Source: an uncultured Oscillospiraceae bacterium
Lineage (GTDB): Bacteria > Bacillota > Clostridia > Oscillospirales > Acutalibacteraceae
Direction of reading: 5' to 3'
NCBI GenBank assembly: GCA_910587835.1
Contig: CAJUNQ010000072.1
Coordinates: 1-21,853 of the forward strand
Length of the DNA: 21,853 nucleotides
The position numbers and the translations under genes are program-made. Shown piece by piece: positions 6,889-13,639 of this stretch. The notes beneath the pieces were generated by a model, which was not told the DNA's origin, searched no databases, and worked only from the letters and a program-made list of their open reading frames with translations. Each line of letters opens with the position of its first letter. Within the stretch, counting starts at the first letter, position 1.

Positions 6889-8043
6889 ATGAACTACAGA
6901 ACACTGGGCCGCACCGGCATCAAGGTCAGCGAGATTGGGCTTGGTAGCGAAGCTTTTGTGAACCAGACCGTTGAGTATGGCATCGACCTGATAAACGCCG
7001 CCATTGACGCCGGGGTCAACTATTTCGACCTCTACAACCCTGAGCCCTACGTCCGGGACGCTTTCGGCAGGGCTATGGAGGGCCGCCGGGAAAAATTCGT
7101 CATGCAGGCGCACCTGTGCTCGGCCTGGGTGGACGGTCAGTACAAGCGCACCCGGAACATAGACGAGGTGAAGCCCGCTTTCGCCGACCTGTTTGCCAGG
7201 CTACAAACGGACTACATAGACGTGGGCATGATACACTATGTGGACGAGCAAAAGGACTTTGACGAGGTGTTTGGCGGCCCGGTCATTGAGTTCGCTAAAG
7301 AGCAGAAAGCCGCCGGGCGCATCAAGTTCATCGGCATGAGCACCCATAATCCGCGCATTGGAATCCAGGCGGTGAAGTCCAACGTAGTGGACGTTATCAT
7401 GTTCAGCGTAAACCCGGCTTACGACATCGTTCCACCCAATGAGGACGTGGACATTCTCTTTGAAAAGTCCACCTATGAGCTGCCGGATGTGCTGTCCAGC
7501 ACCGACCCGGAGCGCCAGGAGTTGTATAGCCTGTGCGAGAGCCAGGGCGTGGCAATGACGGTAATGAAGCCCTACGGCGGCGGGGCGCTGCTTAAGGCTG
7601 AGGAATCCCCCTTCGGCGCGGCCATGACTGTCAACCAGTGCCTGCACTACTGCCTGACCCGGCCCGGGGTGGCTACGGTTTTGGCGGGGGCGCATGATAA
7701 GGAGCAGCTTTTGCAAGCTGTGGCGTACCGTGACGCAAGCGACGAGGAGAAAGACTACGCAAAACTTCTTAGCAGTTGCCCGGCCCATCCCTTTACAGAT
7801 AAATGTATGTACTGCGGCCACTGCGCGCCCTGTACGGTTGGTATCGATATTACCACGGTGAACAAGTTTGCAGATCTGTGCCAGGCCCAGGGCACGGTGC
7901 CGGAAACCGTGCGGGAGCATTATAATGCGCTTGCCGTCAAGGCCGGGGCCTGTATTGGCTGCGGCCAGTGCGAGGCCCGGTGTCCCTTTGAGGTGAAGAT
8001 TGTGCAGCATATGCAGAAAGCCCAAGAGCTTTTCGGGACGTAA
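6889..8043 (+). CDS. Aldo/keto reductase with C-terminal [4Fe-4S] ferredoxin-like domain
   Basis: This 384-aa protein has an N-terminal AKR barrel beginning MNYRTLGRTGIKVSEIGLGSEAF. Candidates for the catalytic tetrad are Asp in YFDLYN, the Tyr of that segment or of EPY, Lys in REKFVMQ and His in GMIHYVDE. After residue ~300 come two cysteine clusters, CMYCGHCAPC (306-315) and CIGCGQCEARCPF (355-366), which would ligate iron-sulfur clusters. AKR-Fer4 fusions are frequent in anaerobes and are thought to pass electrons to carbonyl or related substrates; the substrate here is unknown. ATG at 6889 follows AAGGAGGG. The MATE2 start lies 2 nt past the stop, so reductase and exporter are made from one mRNA. 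Confidence 0.92.
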   Translation: MNYRTLGRTGIKVSEIGLGSEAFVNQTVEYGIDLINAAIDAGVNYFDLYNPEPYVRDAFGRAMEGRREKFVMQAHLCSAWVDGQYKRTRNIDEVKPAFADLFARLQTDYIDVGMIHYVDEQKDFDEVFGGPVIEFAKEQKAAGRIKFIGMSTHNPRIGIQAVKSNVVDVIMFSVNPAYDIVPPNEDVDILFEKSTYELPDVLSSTDPERQELYSLCESQGVAMTVMKPYGGGALLKAEESPFGAAMTVNQCLHYCLTRPGVATVLAGAHDKEQLLQAVAYRDASDEEKDYAKLLSSCPAHPFTDKCMYCGHCAPCTVGIDITTVNKFADLCQAQGTVPETVREHYNALAVKAGACIGCGQCEARCPFEVKIVQHMQKAQELFGT

Positions 8044-8045
8044 GT

Positions 8046-9404
8046 ATGAGCCTCTCCATGAAAAACTCCACTGTTGACATGACCCAGGGGCCCATTTTAA
8101 AAAAGCTGGTGGTCTACTCCATCCCGGTGGTCTTGTCCGGGATATTGCAGCTGCTTTTCCGCACCGCTGATTTGATTGTGGTGGGCAACTTTACCGGCTC
8201 GGACGCTTTGGCGGCGGTCAGCGCGTCAGGGCCGGTGTCGGGGCTTATCATTACGCTGTTTATGGGGTTATCGGTGGGTGCAAACGTGGTGGCGGCCCAG
8301 GATATGGGAGCGAAAAGGATGGCGGATTTCCAAGAAACGGTGCACACCTCTATTGCCCTGTCCCTGGTGCTGGGTATCTTCATGATGGGTCTGGGTATGC
8401 TCTATACTGACTTTCTATTGCGCCTGCTGGGCACTCCGGAGAATATCCTGCCTCAGGCAAAGACTTACTTATGGTTCATCTTCTTGGGTGTGCCGGGAAC
8501 CATCGTGTACAATTTCGGCGCGGCAATTCTCCGGGCAGTTGGAGACACCCGGCGGCCCATGATATTCATGCTTATTGCCGGAGTATTGAATTTTGCACTG
8601 AACCTGCTGCTTGTAGCCGGGTTCCATATGGGTGTGGAGGGCGTAGCAATCGCCACCTCCCTGTCTGAAACGGTGTCGGCGGCACTGGTGCTCTGGGTGA
8701 TGGTGCGCAGCGATGCTGTCTATAAGCTGGGGCTGAAACGGCTGAAAATCCACAAGGACAAGCTTGTGCGCATTATAAAAGTGGGCCTGCCCGCCGGACT
8801 GCAGGGCTCCGCTTTCTCTATATCCTATCTGCCGGTGCAGTCCTCCATCAACTCCCTGGGCGCTACAGTCATGGCGGCGGTGACGGTGGCCTGGAGCATC
8901 GACGACTTCTGCTATGTGAGCGTCAACGCCCTGGGCCAGGCGGCGGCAAGCTTTGCCGGACAGAACTATGGCGCGAAGGAATATGGCCGCATACGGCAGG
9001 TATATAGGTACAGTATGGCGATGGCGGCAGGGATATTGGTGGTGCTGGGCATAGGCTCGTATATTTTTGAGCCTTGGCTGTTCCGCATATTTACTGGCGA
9101 CCCGGCGGTCATTGCAATTGGCAAAGAGCTGATGTTCCTGATTGGCGTGTTCGGTTTTGTCAACGGCACTATGGACATTCCTTTCAACGTGGTGCGGGGC
9201 ATGGGCCGCTCGGTGTTCCCAATGGTGAGCTCGCTTATCTGTATCTGTGTGTTAAGGGTGGTATGGGTGTGTACCGTGTTTTCCTGGTTCCACACGGTGA
9301 CAGCGCTGTTCCTGTGTTTCCCGGTAGCGAAGGGGCTGACGTCGGTGACGGGGATATTATACTACCATCACATCATGAGAAAGTTAGAAAACGAGCCTGT
9401 ATAG
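8046..9404 (+). CDS. MATE family efflux transporter (MATE2)
   Basis: This 452-aa, 12-segment membrane protein has MTQGPILKKLVVYSIPVVLSGILQLLFRTADLIVVGNFTGSDALAAVSASGP, the standard MATE opening, and the repeat counterpart ALGQAAASFAGQNYGAKEYGR in the second half. It belongs to a different subtype from MATE1/MATE4 and resembles MATE3 more in its N-terminal TADLIVVG/SMADALVI pattern. ATG at 8046 is 2 nt after the AKR stop with only a modest GGGACG upstream, so translation is probably coupled to the AKR; ATG at 8058 is an alternative. A bidirectional terminator follows. Confidence 0.93.
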   Translation: MSLSMKNSTVDMTQGPILKKLVVYSIPVVLSGILQLLFRTADLIVVGNFTGSDALAAVSASGPVSGLIITLFMGLSVGANVVAAQDMGAKRMADFQETVHTSIALSLVLGIFMMGLGMLYTDFLLRLLGTPENILPQAKTYLWFIFLGVPGTIVYNFGAAILRAVGDTRRPMIFMLIAGVLNFALNLLLVAGFHMGVEGVAIATSLSETVSAALVLWVMVRSDAVYKLGLKRLKIHKDKLVRIIKVGLPAGLQGSAFSISYLPVQSSINSLGATVMAAVTVAWSIDDFCYVSVNALGQAAASFAGQNYGAKEYGRIRQVYRYSMAMAAGILVVLGIGSYIFEPWLFRIFTGDPAVIAIGKELMFLIGVFGFVNGTMDIPFNVVRGMGRSVFPMVSSLICICVLRVVWVCTVFSWFHTVTALFLCFPVAKGLTSVTGILYYHHIMRKLENEPV

Positions 9405-9409
9405 TAAAA

Positions 9410-9441
9410 AAGAGGGACGTTCCCGCAGGAGCGTCCTTCTT
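9410..9441. terminator. Bidirectional intrinsic terminator between convergent operons
   Basis: GGACGTTCC (9415-9423) pairs with GGAGCGTCC (9428-9436) around a CGCA loop, with one G-T pair. AAGAG on the left and TTCTT on the right extend the stem. An A-run precedes it and a T-rich stretch follows, so it can serve both MATE2 (plus) and the acetyltransferase (minus). Confidence 0.8.
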
Positions 9442-9442
9442 C

Positions 9443-10009
9443 TCATTCTACATCATTCTCGATCTCCCGTATCACCCTCGCCGGAACCCCACCTACTAGA
9501 GAGTTATCCGGCACGTCCTTCGTCACCACCGCACCGGCGGCGATTACCACATTATTCCCGATGGTCACCCCCGGCAGGATCGTCACGTTGCCGCCAATCC
9601 ACACATCGTTACCGATGGCGACCGGCTTGGCGATGCCCAGGTGCTTTCTTCGGCCCATGGGCGTAAGAGGGTGGTTCACCGTGGATACCATGGTGTTGGG
9701 CCCAATCATCACATAGTCTCCGATATGCACCGGCGCGATGTCGAGAATCGTCACATTGTAGTTGGTGAGGAAGTTCTTACCCACATGGATGTTCAGCCCA
9801 TAGTCGCAGTTGAACCCTGTGCCCACGCTGGGGTCACTGCCAACGGAACCGAACAATTCCCGAATCAGCGGCTCCCGGGCCAATTCATCGTCCATAGGCA
9901 TGGCGTTCAGCTCGGCGCACATATGGATAGCCCGGAGCTTGCGGGCGTTTACCCCCTTGTCCCAGAAATCGTACTCTAGACCCGCGTCCAGCTTTTCTAT
10001 CTCTGTCAT
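9443..10009 (-). CDS. Sugar O-acetyltransferase, maltose/galactoside (Maa/LacA/NodL) type
   Basis: This 188-aa protein is a left-handed beta-helix acetyltransferase. An N-terminal helical cap (DAGLEYDFWDKGVNARKLRAIHMCAELN) is followed by hexapeptide repeats (IHVGKNFLTNYNVTILDIAPVHIGDYVMIGPN). The catalytic-histidine loop is VSTVNHPLTPMGRR. The C-terminus has the typical IGNDVWIGGNVTILPGVTIGNNVVIAAGAVVTKDVPDNSLVGGVPARVI pattern. It moves acetyl from acetyl-CoA to a sugar or related hydroxyl. ATG at 10009 has GGAG 7 nt upstream, overlapping the stop of the preceding gene. With four exporters nearby it may detoxify or tailor a glycosylated compound, but that is conjecture. Confidence 0.92.
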   Translation of the reverse strand: MTEIEKLDAGLEYDFWDKGVNARKLRAIHMCAELNAMPMDDELAREPLIRELFGSVGSDPSVGTGFNCDYGLNIHVGKNFLTNYNVTILDIAPVHIGDYVMIGPNTMVSTVNHPLTPMGRRKHLGIAKPVAIGNDVWIGGNVTILPGVTIGNNVVIAAGAVVTKDVPDNSLVGGVPARVIREIENDVE

Positions 10010-10020
10010 GATGATGCTCC

Positions 10021-10698
10021 TTATTTCAGCATTTTTCGTATGGCTGCTTCGTCCGCCCAGGTTAGCAGCTCTCTCAAATGGCCCAGCACCCTGTCATGTG
10101 ACTCCTCCGGCGAGCAGGCGTAGACTTTTTCGGTGAACTCCCCGCTCATGAGTTTCTCCGGCGTGGAATACTCCGCCACGCCCCAGCCGTACTGCTTGCC
10201 GTGCTTGTCTTTCTTATACTTGAAATCACTGATAACCACATAGCACTGGGTCTGCAGCCGGGTGATGATACCCTCAAATCCCTTCTTGCCACCCTTGCGG
10301 TACTGACCCTTGTCCCGCAGGTCGCCGGTCATTATGGGCGCGGTCTCGTCCAGCAGGTCGTAGAACTCCTTATCCCGGAAAGGCGCAAGGCCGTCGTCAT
10401 ACCTGGCATCGAAGCCGTAACCATCCCGGCGGTAGTTGGCGAAGTCCGGGAACCACTCCCGGCTGATGAACGCCGCCTTCTGCTCGAAGAATTTGCCGTA
10501 GGCGCAGCCAGTCTCCCGAATGACCGGCCCCTTCCACTCCCAGGGGCCCTCCTCGCTGCCAAACCAGATGGCGGGGTCAACGTTCTCCTCCACCGAGAAA
10601 CCGGGGATGGAGTTCTCGAACAGGGGCAGAAAGCCGCAGCGCTCTACCGCGTCTACCAGGTCTTGTTTCGTTTTGATGGTGAATCCAAGTTGACCCAT
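10021..10698 (-). CDS. Uncharacterized protein, possibly AlkZ-related
   Basis: This 225-aa soluble protein is rich in aromatic residues: GPWEWKGPVIRETGCAYGKFF, FISREWFPDFANYRRDGYGFDARYDDG, then KGFEGIITRLQTQCYVVISDFKYKKDKHGKQYGWGVAEYSTPE. I associate this pattern with Clostridial proteins annotated as AlkZ-related (winged-helix DNA-glycosylase-like). The RLQTQ stretch recalls the QxQ active-site motif of AlkZ, but I cannot confirm homology. If correct, it would protect DNA from bulky alkylation, which is often encoded beside natural-product export. ATG at 10698 has GGGAGG 6 nt upstream; the acetyltransferase follows after 11 nt. Confidence 0.6.
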   Translation of the reverse strand: MGQLGFTIKTKQDLVDAVERCGFLPLFENSIPGFSVEENVDPAIWFGSEEGPWEWKGPVIRETGCAYGKFFEQKAAFISREWFPDFANYRRDGYGFDARYDDGLAPFRDKEFYDLLDETAPIMTGDLRDKGQYRKGGKKGFEGIITRLQTQCYVVISDFKYKKDKHGKQYGWGVAEYSTPEKLMSGEFTEKVYACSPEESHDRVLGHLRELLTWADEAAIRKMLK

Positions 10699-10769
10699 TT
10701 TATACCTCCCGCAAAAGCTCCACCCGGTCAGTCAGGCGGCGCTCAATCTTATCAAATAACGCTTGGGGA

Positions 10770-10839
10770 GTTTGACACGCCCTTTGTCAAACTTGCAGTT
10801 TGGAAAACTGCTGTACACCAACCAAAAAGCGTTTTGGTT
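10770..10839. other. Three consecutive perfect hairpins in a 168-bp gap
   Basis: GTTTGACA (10770-10777) pairs with TGTCAAAC (10785-10792). GCAGTTT (10795-10801) pairs with AAACTGC (10805-10811). AACCAAAA (10820-10827) pairs with TTTTGGTT (10832-10839). They fill the space between the DUF362 stop and the AlkZ-related-like start on the minus strand, so they may terminate or process the DUF362 transcript. Between them and the next start, the minus strand reads as a coding-like tail, LFDKIERRLTDRVELLREV then stop (10702-10761), with no start codon: possibly the remnant of a lost gene. Confidence 0.5.
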
Positions 10840-10866
10840 TCCGCTCTGTTCGTCGTGCTGTGTACA

Positions 10867-11862
10867 TTACCCCACAAAGGGCACAACGCCCTCCACCGCG
10901 TCCGCAGCGGTGATTACCTTATCGCCGTTGTCGATGTCGATAAGGGTGTACCGGTCGTTGCCCATGCCCAGCTCTTTCATGTAGCTGAGCTGCCGGTAGC
11001 CGTGGCGGGTCTCCATGCGTTCTACCAGAGCGTGGCGGTCTTCCTCCTTCATGGCGTGTATCATGTCAACAGAAACCTGGTCGGCAGCAAGGATGTCAAC
11101 AGACGCCAGAATACCCACGTTGGGCGTGACCACAGGCTGGGCGCCCACGCCCTCGCAGTCGCAGGACACGGACATATTCCGCAGGACGTTCACATAGGTG
11201 ATATGCCCGCCGAAGTAGTCAATCGTAGCTTTAGTGGACTCGGTGATTTTTTCCATTAGCTCCTCCTGCACCACGCCCCAGTCGTTGCCGTCCTTGGCAT
11301 GGATCATCCCCTTGCCGATGCGCCCGTCCGCGCAGCCTATGCCGATGTTCTTGTTGGACCCGCCGAAGCCGCCCATAGTGTGGCCCTTGAAGTGAGTCAG
11401 CACCACCAGGGAGTCGTAGTCGGTCTGGGACTTGCCCACGCTCATCTCCGTGAACCACTTGCCGCCCTTCACCGGCAGCATAGTGGTGCCGTGCTCATCG
11501 GTAATGTCCACGGTGGTGAAGTCCGTCCAGCCGTTGACCTTCAAGGTCTCCCGGTGTTTCTCGGTGGTGTAGCGGTCGCCGTCGTAGAAGGTGTTGGTCT
11601 CGATGATGGTGCCCTCCGGCAACTCGGCCTGCATGAACTCCTTCACCCAGGCGGCGGGGATGATGTTGGGGCCATTGGGTTCGCCGGTGTGGAGCTTGAC
11701 GGCCACCTTGCCGGTGATGTGCTGGTTCACCCGCTCGTAGACCTTTTTCAGCCCCTCGGGGGACAGGTCACGGGTAAAGTAGACTACGGACTCTGGGCCG
11801 GTGCGCTCGCTGTATGGGATGTAATTCTGCCCGCCGGTGCCAGCGGTTATTATCTCTAACAT
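10867..11862 (-). CDS. DUF362 domain protein
   Basis: This 331-aa protein matches DUF362 by VAVKLHTGEPNGPNIIPAAWVKEF, the central VLTHFKGHTMGGFGGSNKNIGIGCADGRIGKGMIH, and a C-terminal segment NVLRNMSVSCDCEGVG...DILAADQVSVDMIHAM. Members are often fused or linked to ferredoxin domains; this one lacks the usual CxxCxxCxxxCP clusters, having only isolated cysteines such as SCDCEG. The biochemical role is not established to my knowledge. ATG at 11862 has GAGAGG about 8 nt upstream. It is divergent from the MFS gene across a 211-bp region with a large dyad. Confidence 0.85.
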   Translation of the reverse strand: MLEIITAGTGGQNYIPYSERTGPESVVYFTRDLSPEGLKKVYERVNQHITGKVAVKLHTGEPNGPNIIPAAWVKEFMQAELPEGTIIETNTFYDGDRYTTEKHRETLKVNGWTDFTTVDITDEHGTTMLPVKGGKWFTEMSVGKSQTDYDSLVVLTHFKGHTMGGFGGSNKNIGIGCADGRIGKGMIHAKDGNDWGVVQEELMEKITESTKATIDYFGGHITYVNVLRNMSVSCDCEGVGAQPVVTPNVGILASVDILAADQVSVDMIHAMKEEDRHALVERMETRHGYRQLSYMKELGMGNDRYTLIDIDNGDKVITAADAVEGVVPFVG

Positions 11863-11895
11863 GATTTTCGCCTCTCCAAAGGATTCTGCGACCTC

Positions 11896-11904
11896 ATTAT
11901 AGCA
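11896..11904 (-). promoter_or_regulatory. Extended -10 promoter of the DUF362 gene
   Basis: The minus strand reads TGCTATAAT, with TATAAT at 11901-11896 about 34 bp upstream of the ATG. The -35 is poor. The same TGCTATAAT string serves MATE1 and the 54-aa ORF. Confidence 0.5.
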
Positions 11905-11944
11905 TACTGAGAGAAAAAACGCACTGGTATTTTTTCATTTTTTG

Positions 11945-11992
11945 TGTGGCAAATATTAAGCCGGGCTACGAAACAGCTTAACATTTGCCACA
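11945..11992. promoter_or_regulatory. Large dyad, 16-bp arms, shared operator motif site 2
   Basis: TGTGGCAAATATTAAG (11945-11960) and CTTAACATTTGCCACA (11977-11992) are inverted with a single mismatch and a 16-bp spacer. The dyad lies between the divergent DUF362 and MFS genes, upstream of both predicted promoters. It could bind a dimeric regulator at two half-sites or fold into a stem. The same half-site motif recurs at 6761 and, in weaker form, near 13296. Confidence 0.6.
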
Positions 11993-12012
11993 ATCGGTCT
12001 TAACTTTAACCG

Positions 12013-12041
12013 TTGCGCGTCCTCTTGGGAATTGGTAAAAT
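12013..12041 (+). promoter_or_regulatory. Candidate promoter of the MFS gene
   Basis: TTGCGC (12013-12018) and TAAAAT (12036-12041) are 17 bp apart, 33 bp before the MFS start. The -35 is a half match, so confidence is moderate. Confidence 0.4.
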
Positions 12042-12073
12042 TTTCTTAGTTACATTCGAGGAGGCACATACAA

Positions 12074-13240
12074 ATGACCGAGAGAAAATCGATAAAAGGC
12101 TACCTAAGCTATTCGTCCATCTATTTCTTCTACTTTTTCGCTATGGCCGTGTTTGGCTCCATGCTAAGCGTGTATCTGTCTGGCAGCGGCAAGACCACCG
12201 GGGAAATCTCGCTGATTGTCTCGGCATCCGGACTGTTCACCATGATTGCCCAGCCCTTTTTAGGTGTTCTATACGACCGCACTGGTTGGCGCAAAAGGCT
12301 GAGCGCCATTCTGTTGGTGATCTCTGCCGCCACCGGGATAGTCTTTGGTTTCACCCAGAATACTATAGCGCTGTTCGCCCTTAATGGTCTGTCTATGGCC
12401 TTTCTCAACAGCGTCAACCCAGTATGCGAGCAGCTTGCCTCCTCCAGCCCGTATCGTTATGGTGTGCTGCGGCTCTGGGGAGCCATAGGGTATGCGGTGG
12501 GCACCCAGGCAGCGGGCATGATTTTGGAGTTGGGCGCATCGGTTCTACTCTTTGTGCTGTTTGCCGCAACGTCACTTATTACCTGCTTGAGCTTCCACCT
12601 GACCGGACTGAAAGACGCCGCCCCGGTGGTGAAATCGCCCGAAAAGCAGTCAAAGGAAAAGGCCGCGCTTACCCTGCCGTTGGTGCTGTTCGCGGTGTTC
12701 TGCTTTTTCTTTTCCGGCCTGACCGGGGCCAGCGGCACCTATGTACCGCTGCTTTTGCAGGAAAAGCTGGGCACGTCTTTAGCGGGCACGGTGCTGTTTC
12801 TCGGAACGCTGATGGAGATACCCGTCATCTTCCTCTCCGACCGGTTCATGGATAAGCTGAACGGCAGGCAGCTCCTGGCGCTGAACGCCCTGCTGCTGGT
12901 GGCGCAGACCGCAGCCTATAGCTTTTCCGGCAGCACTGTCTTAATCTGCGCTGTGCTGATACTTACAAAATCTGTCACAACTATGCTGTTCATCATGGTG
13001 ACGCTCAAGGTCACCAGCGGCAAGTATGCCACTACAGCCCTAAGCGTGATAGCAACAGTAAAGTCGCTGGGCGGGGTGGTGCTGACGAATCTTGCCGGGC
13101 AGTTGGCGGAAAATGTGAATCTACAGGAGATGTTCAACGTGTTCTTCTGGGCATCGGCAACGCTGCTGGCGTTTAGCTTTGTGATACGCATTCCGGCCAG
13201 TCAAAAGAGTTATTTTGCCGGGGAAAATGGCCGTCTATAA
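12074..13240 (+). CDS. Major facilitator superfamily transporter
   Basis: This 388-aa protein has about 12 membrane segments. A cytoplasmic loop-2 motif, GVLYDRTGWRKR (residues 66-77), is the MFS motif A equivalent. The central loop (LKDAAPVVKSPEKQSKEKAALT) is charged and splits the two six-helix halves. The N-terminus YSSIYFFYFFAMAVFGSMLSVYLSG resembles the PPP/LacY-like branch (MFS_1_like) rather than the DHA drug exporters, but substrate and direction are unknown. ATG at 12074 has GAGGAGG 9 nt upstream. It is monocistronic and divergent from DUF362. Confidence 0.9.
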   Translation: MTERKSIKGYLSYSSIYFFYFFAMAVFGSMLSVYLSGSGKTTGEISLIVSASGLFTMIAQPFLGVLYDRTGWRKRLSAILLVISAATGIVFGFTQNTIALFALNGLSMAFLNSVNPVCEQLASSSPYRYGVLRLWGAIGYAVGTQAAGMILELGASVLLFVLFAATSLITCLSFHLTGLKDAAPVVKSPEKQSKEKAALTLPLVLFAVFCFFFSGLTGASGTYVPLLLQEKLGTSLAGTVLFLGTLMEIPVIFLSDRFMDKLNGRQLLALNALLLVAQTAAYSFSGSTVLICAVLILTKSVTTMLFIMVTLKVTSGKYATTALSVIATVKSLGGVVLTNLAGQLAENVNLQEMFNVFFWASATLLAFSFVIRIPASQKSYFAGENGRL

Positions 13241-13274
13241 TGACTTAAGTTTCTGCATATTCTGGTGTCACACA

Positions 13275-13308
13275 TTAAAATTTACCACCCAACACCTTAA
13301 TATTCGCC
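13275..13308. promoter_or_regulatory. Two tandem motif-like sites upstream of the 54-aa ORF (site 3)
   Basis: On the minus strand GGCGAATATTAAG (13308-13296) and GGTGGTAAATTTTAA (13289-13275) both resemble the TGTGGCRAATWTTAA half-site of the 11945-11992 dyad. They are in the same orientation and end just before the -35 at 13310. That position would suit activation, or repression by looping. Match quality is moderate. Confidence 0.35.
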
Positions 13309-13309
13309 G

Positions 13310-13338
13310 CTGACTTCCCTGCAAAATCCTGCTATAAT
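13310..13338 (+). promoter_or_regulatory. Promoter of the 54-aa ORF and MATE3
   Basis: CTGACT (13310-13315) and TATAAT (13333-13338) are 17 bp apart, with TGC before the -10 (extended -10). The transcript would begin about 13345 and reach the small ORF at 13409. Confidence 0.6.
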
Positions 13339-13408
13339 ACAGACATAGAAAGCAAGCGGCCAACAAAAGCCTCCCACAAAAAATATAACAATAAAGGAGA
13401 TACCTACC

Positions 13409-13573
13409 ATGAAAACTACCGCTAAGAAACTCACCAGCACCGTCAAGACCGCCTACCACGACCTCCTCTCCCACCGTCAGAGCGCCAACTACGAGCGCTT
13501 TATGCATCAGAAGGCTGACGTGTTCCAGGTCACCAACGTGAAAGATCAGGCTATGTTCTGGGTCATGAATTGA
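13409..13573 (+). CDS. 54-aa small basic protein of unknown function
   Basis: ATG at 13409 is preceded by AAAGGAGA and a clear promoter. The frame ends at TGA 13571-13573. The peptide begins MKTTAKKLTSTVKTAYHDLL and ends KDQAMFWVMN. It is basic in its N-terminal half, has no cysteine, and shows no membrane segment or signal peptide. GC-rich third positions (ACC, GCC, CTC, CAG) look like real coding use. It lies 66 bp upstream of MATE3 with a strong hairpin between, so it may be a regulatory leader or an independent small protein. I do not recognise the family. Confidence 0.65.
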   Translation: MKTTAKKLTSTVKTAYHDLLSHRQSANYERFMHQKADVFQVTNVKDQAMFWVMN

Positions 13574-13589
13574 GCAGATAAGCAGGCAG

Positions 13590-13618
13590 AACGGCACCGC
13601 ATTTTGGGCGGCGCCGTT
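13590..13618 (+). terminator. Strong hairpin between small ORF and MATE3 (terminator or attenuator)
   Basis: AACGGC (13590-13595) plus CCGC (13597-13600) pair with GCGG (13608-13611) plus GCCGTT (13613-13618), with one internal mismatch and a 7-nt loop. Only TTT follows, a poor U-tract, so read-through into MATE3 is likely. The MATE3 ribosome-binding site begins 7 nt after the stem. Confidence 0.5.
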
Positions 13619-13639
13619 TGCTATGAGGAGGGTATACAT

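Noticed and set aside
10201..11259. 352-codon plus-strand open frame
   Set aside because: It is antisense to the AlkZ-related-like and DUF362 genes and crosses the hairpin region, with no ribosome-binding site and no recognisable motif.
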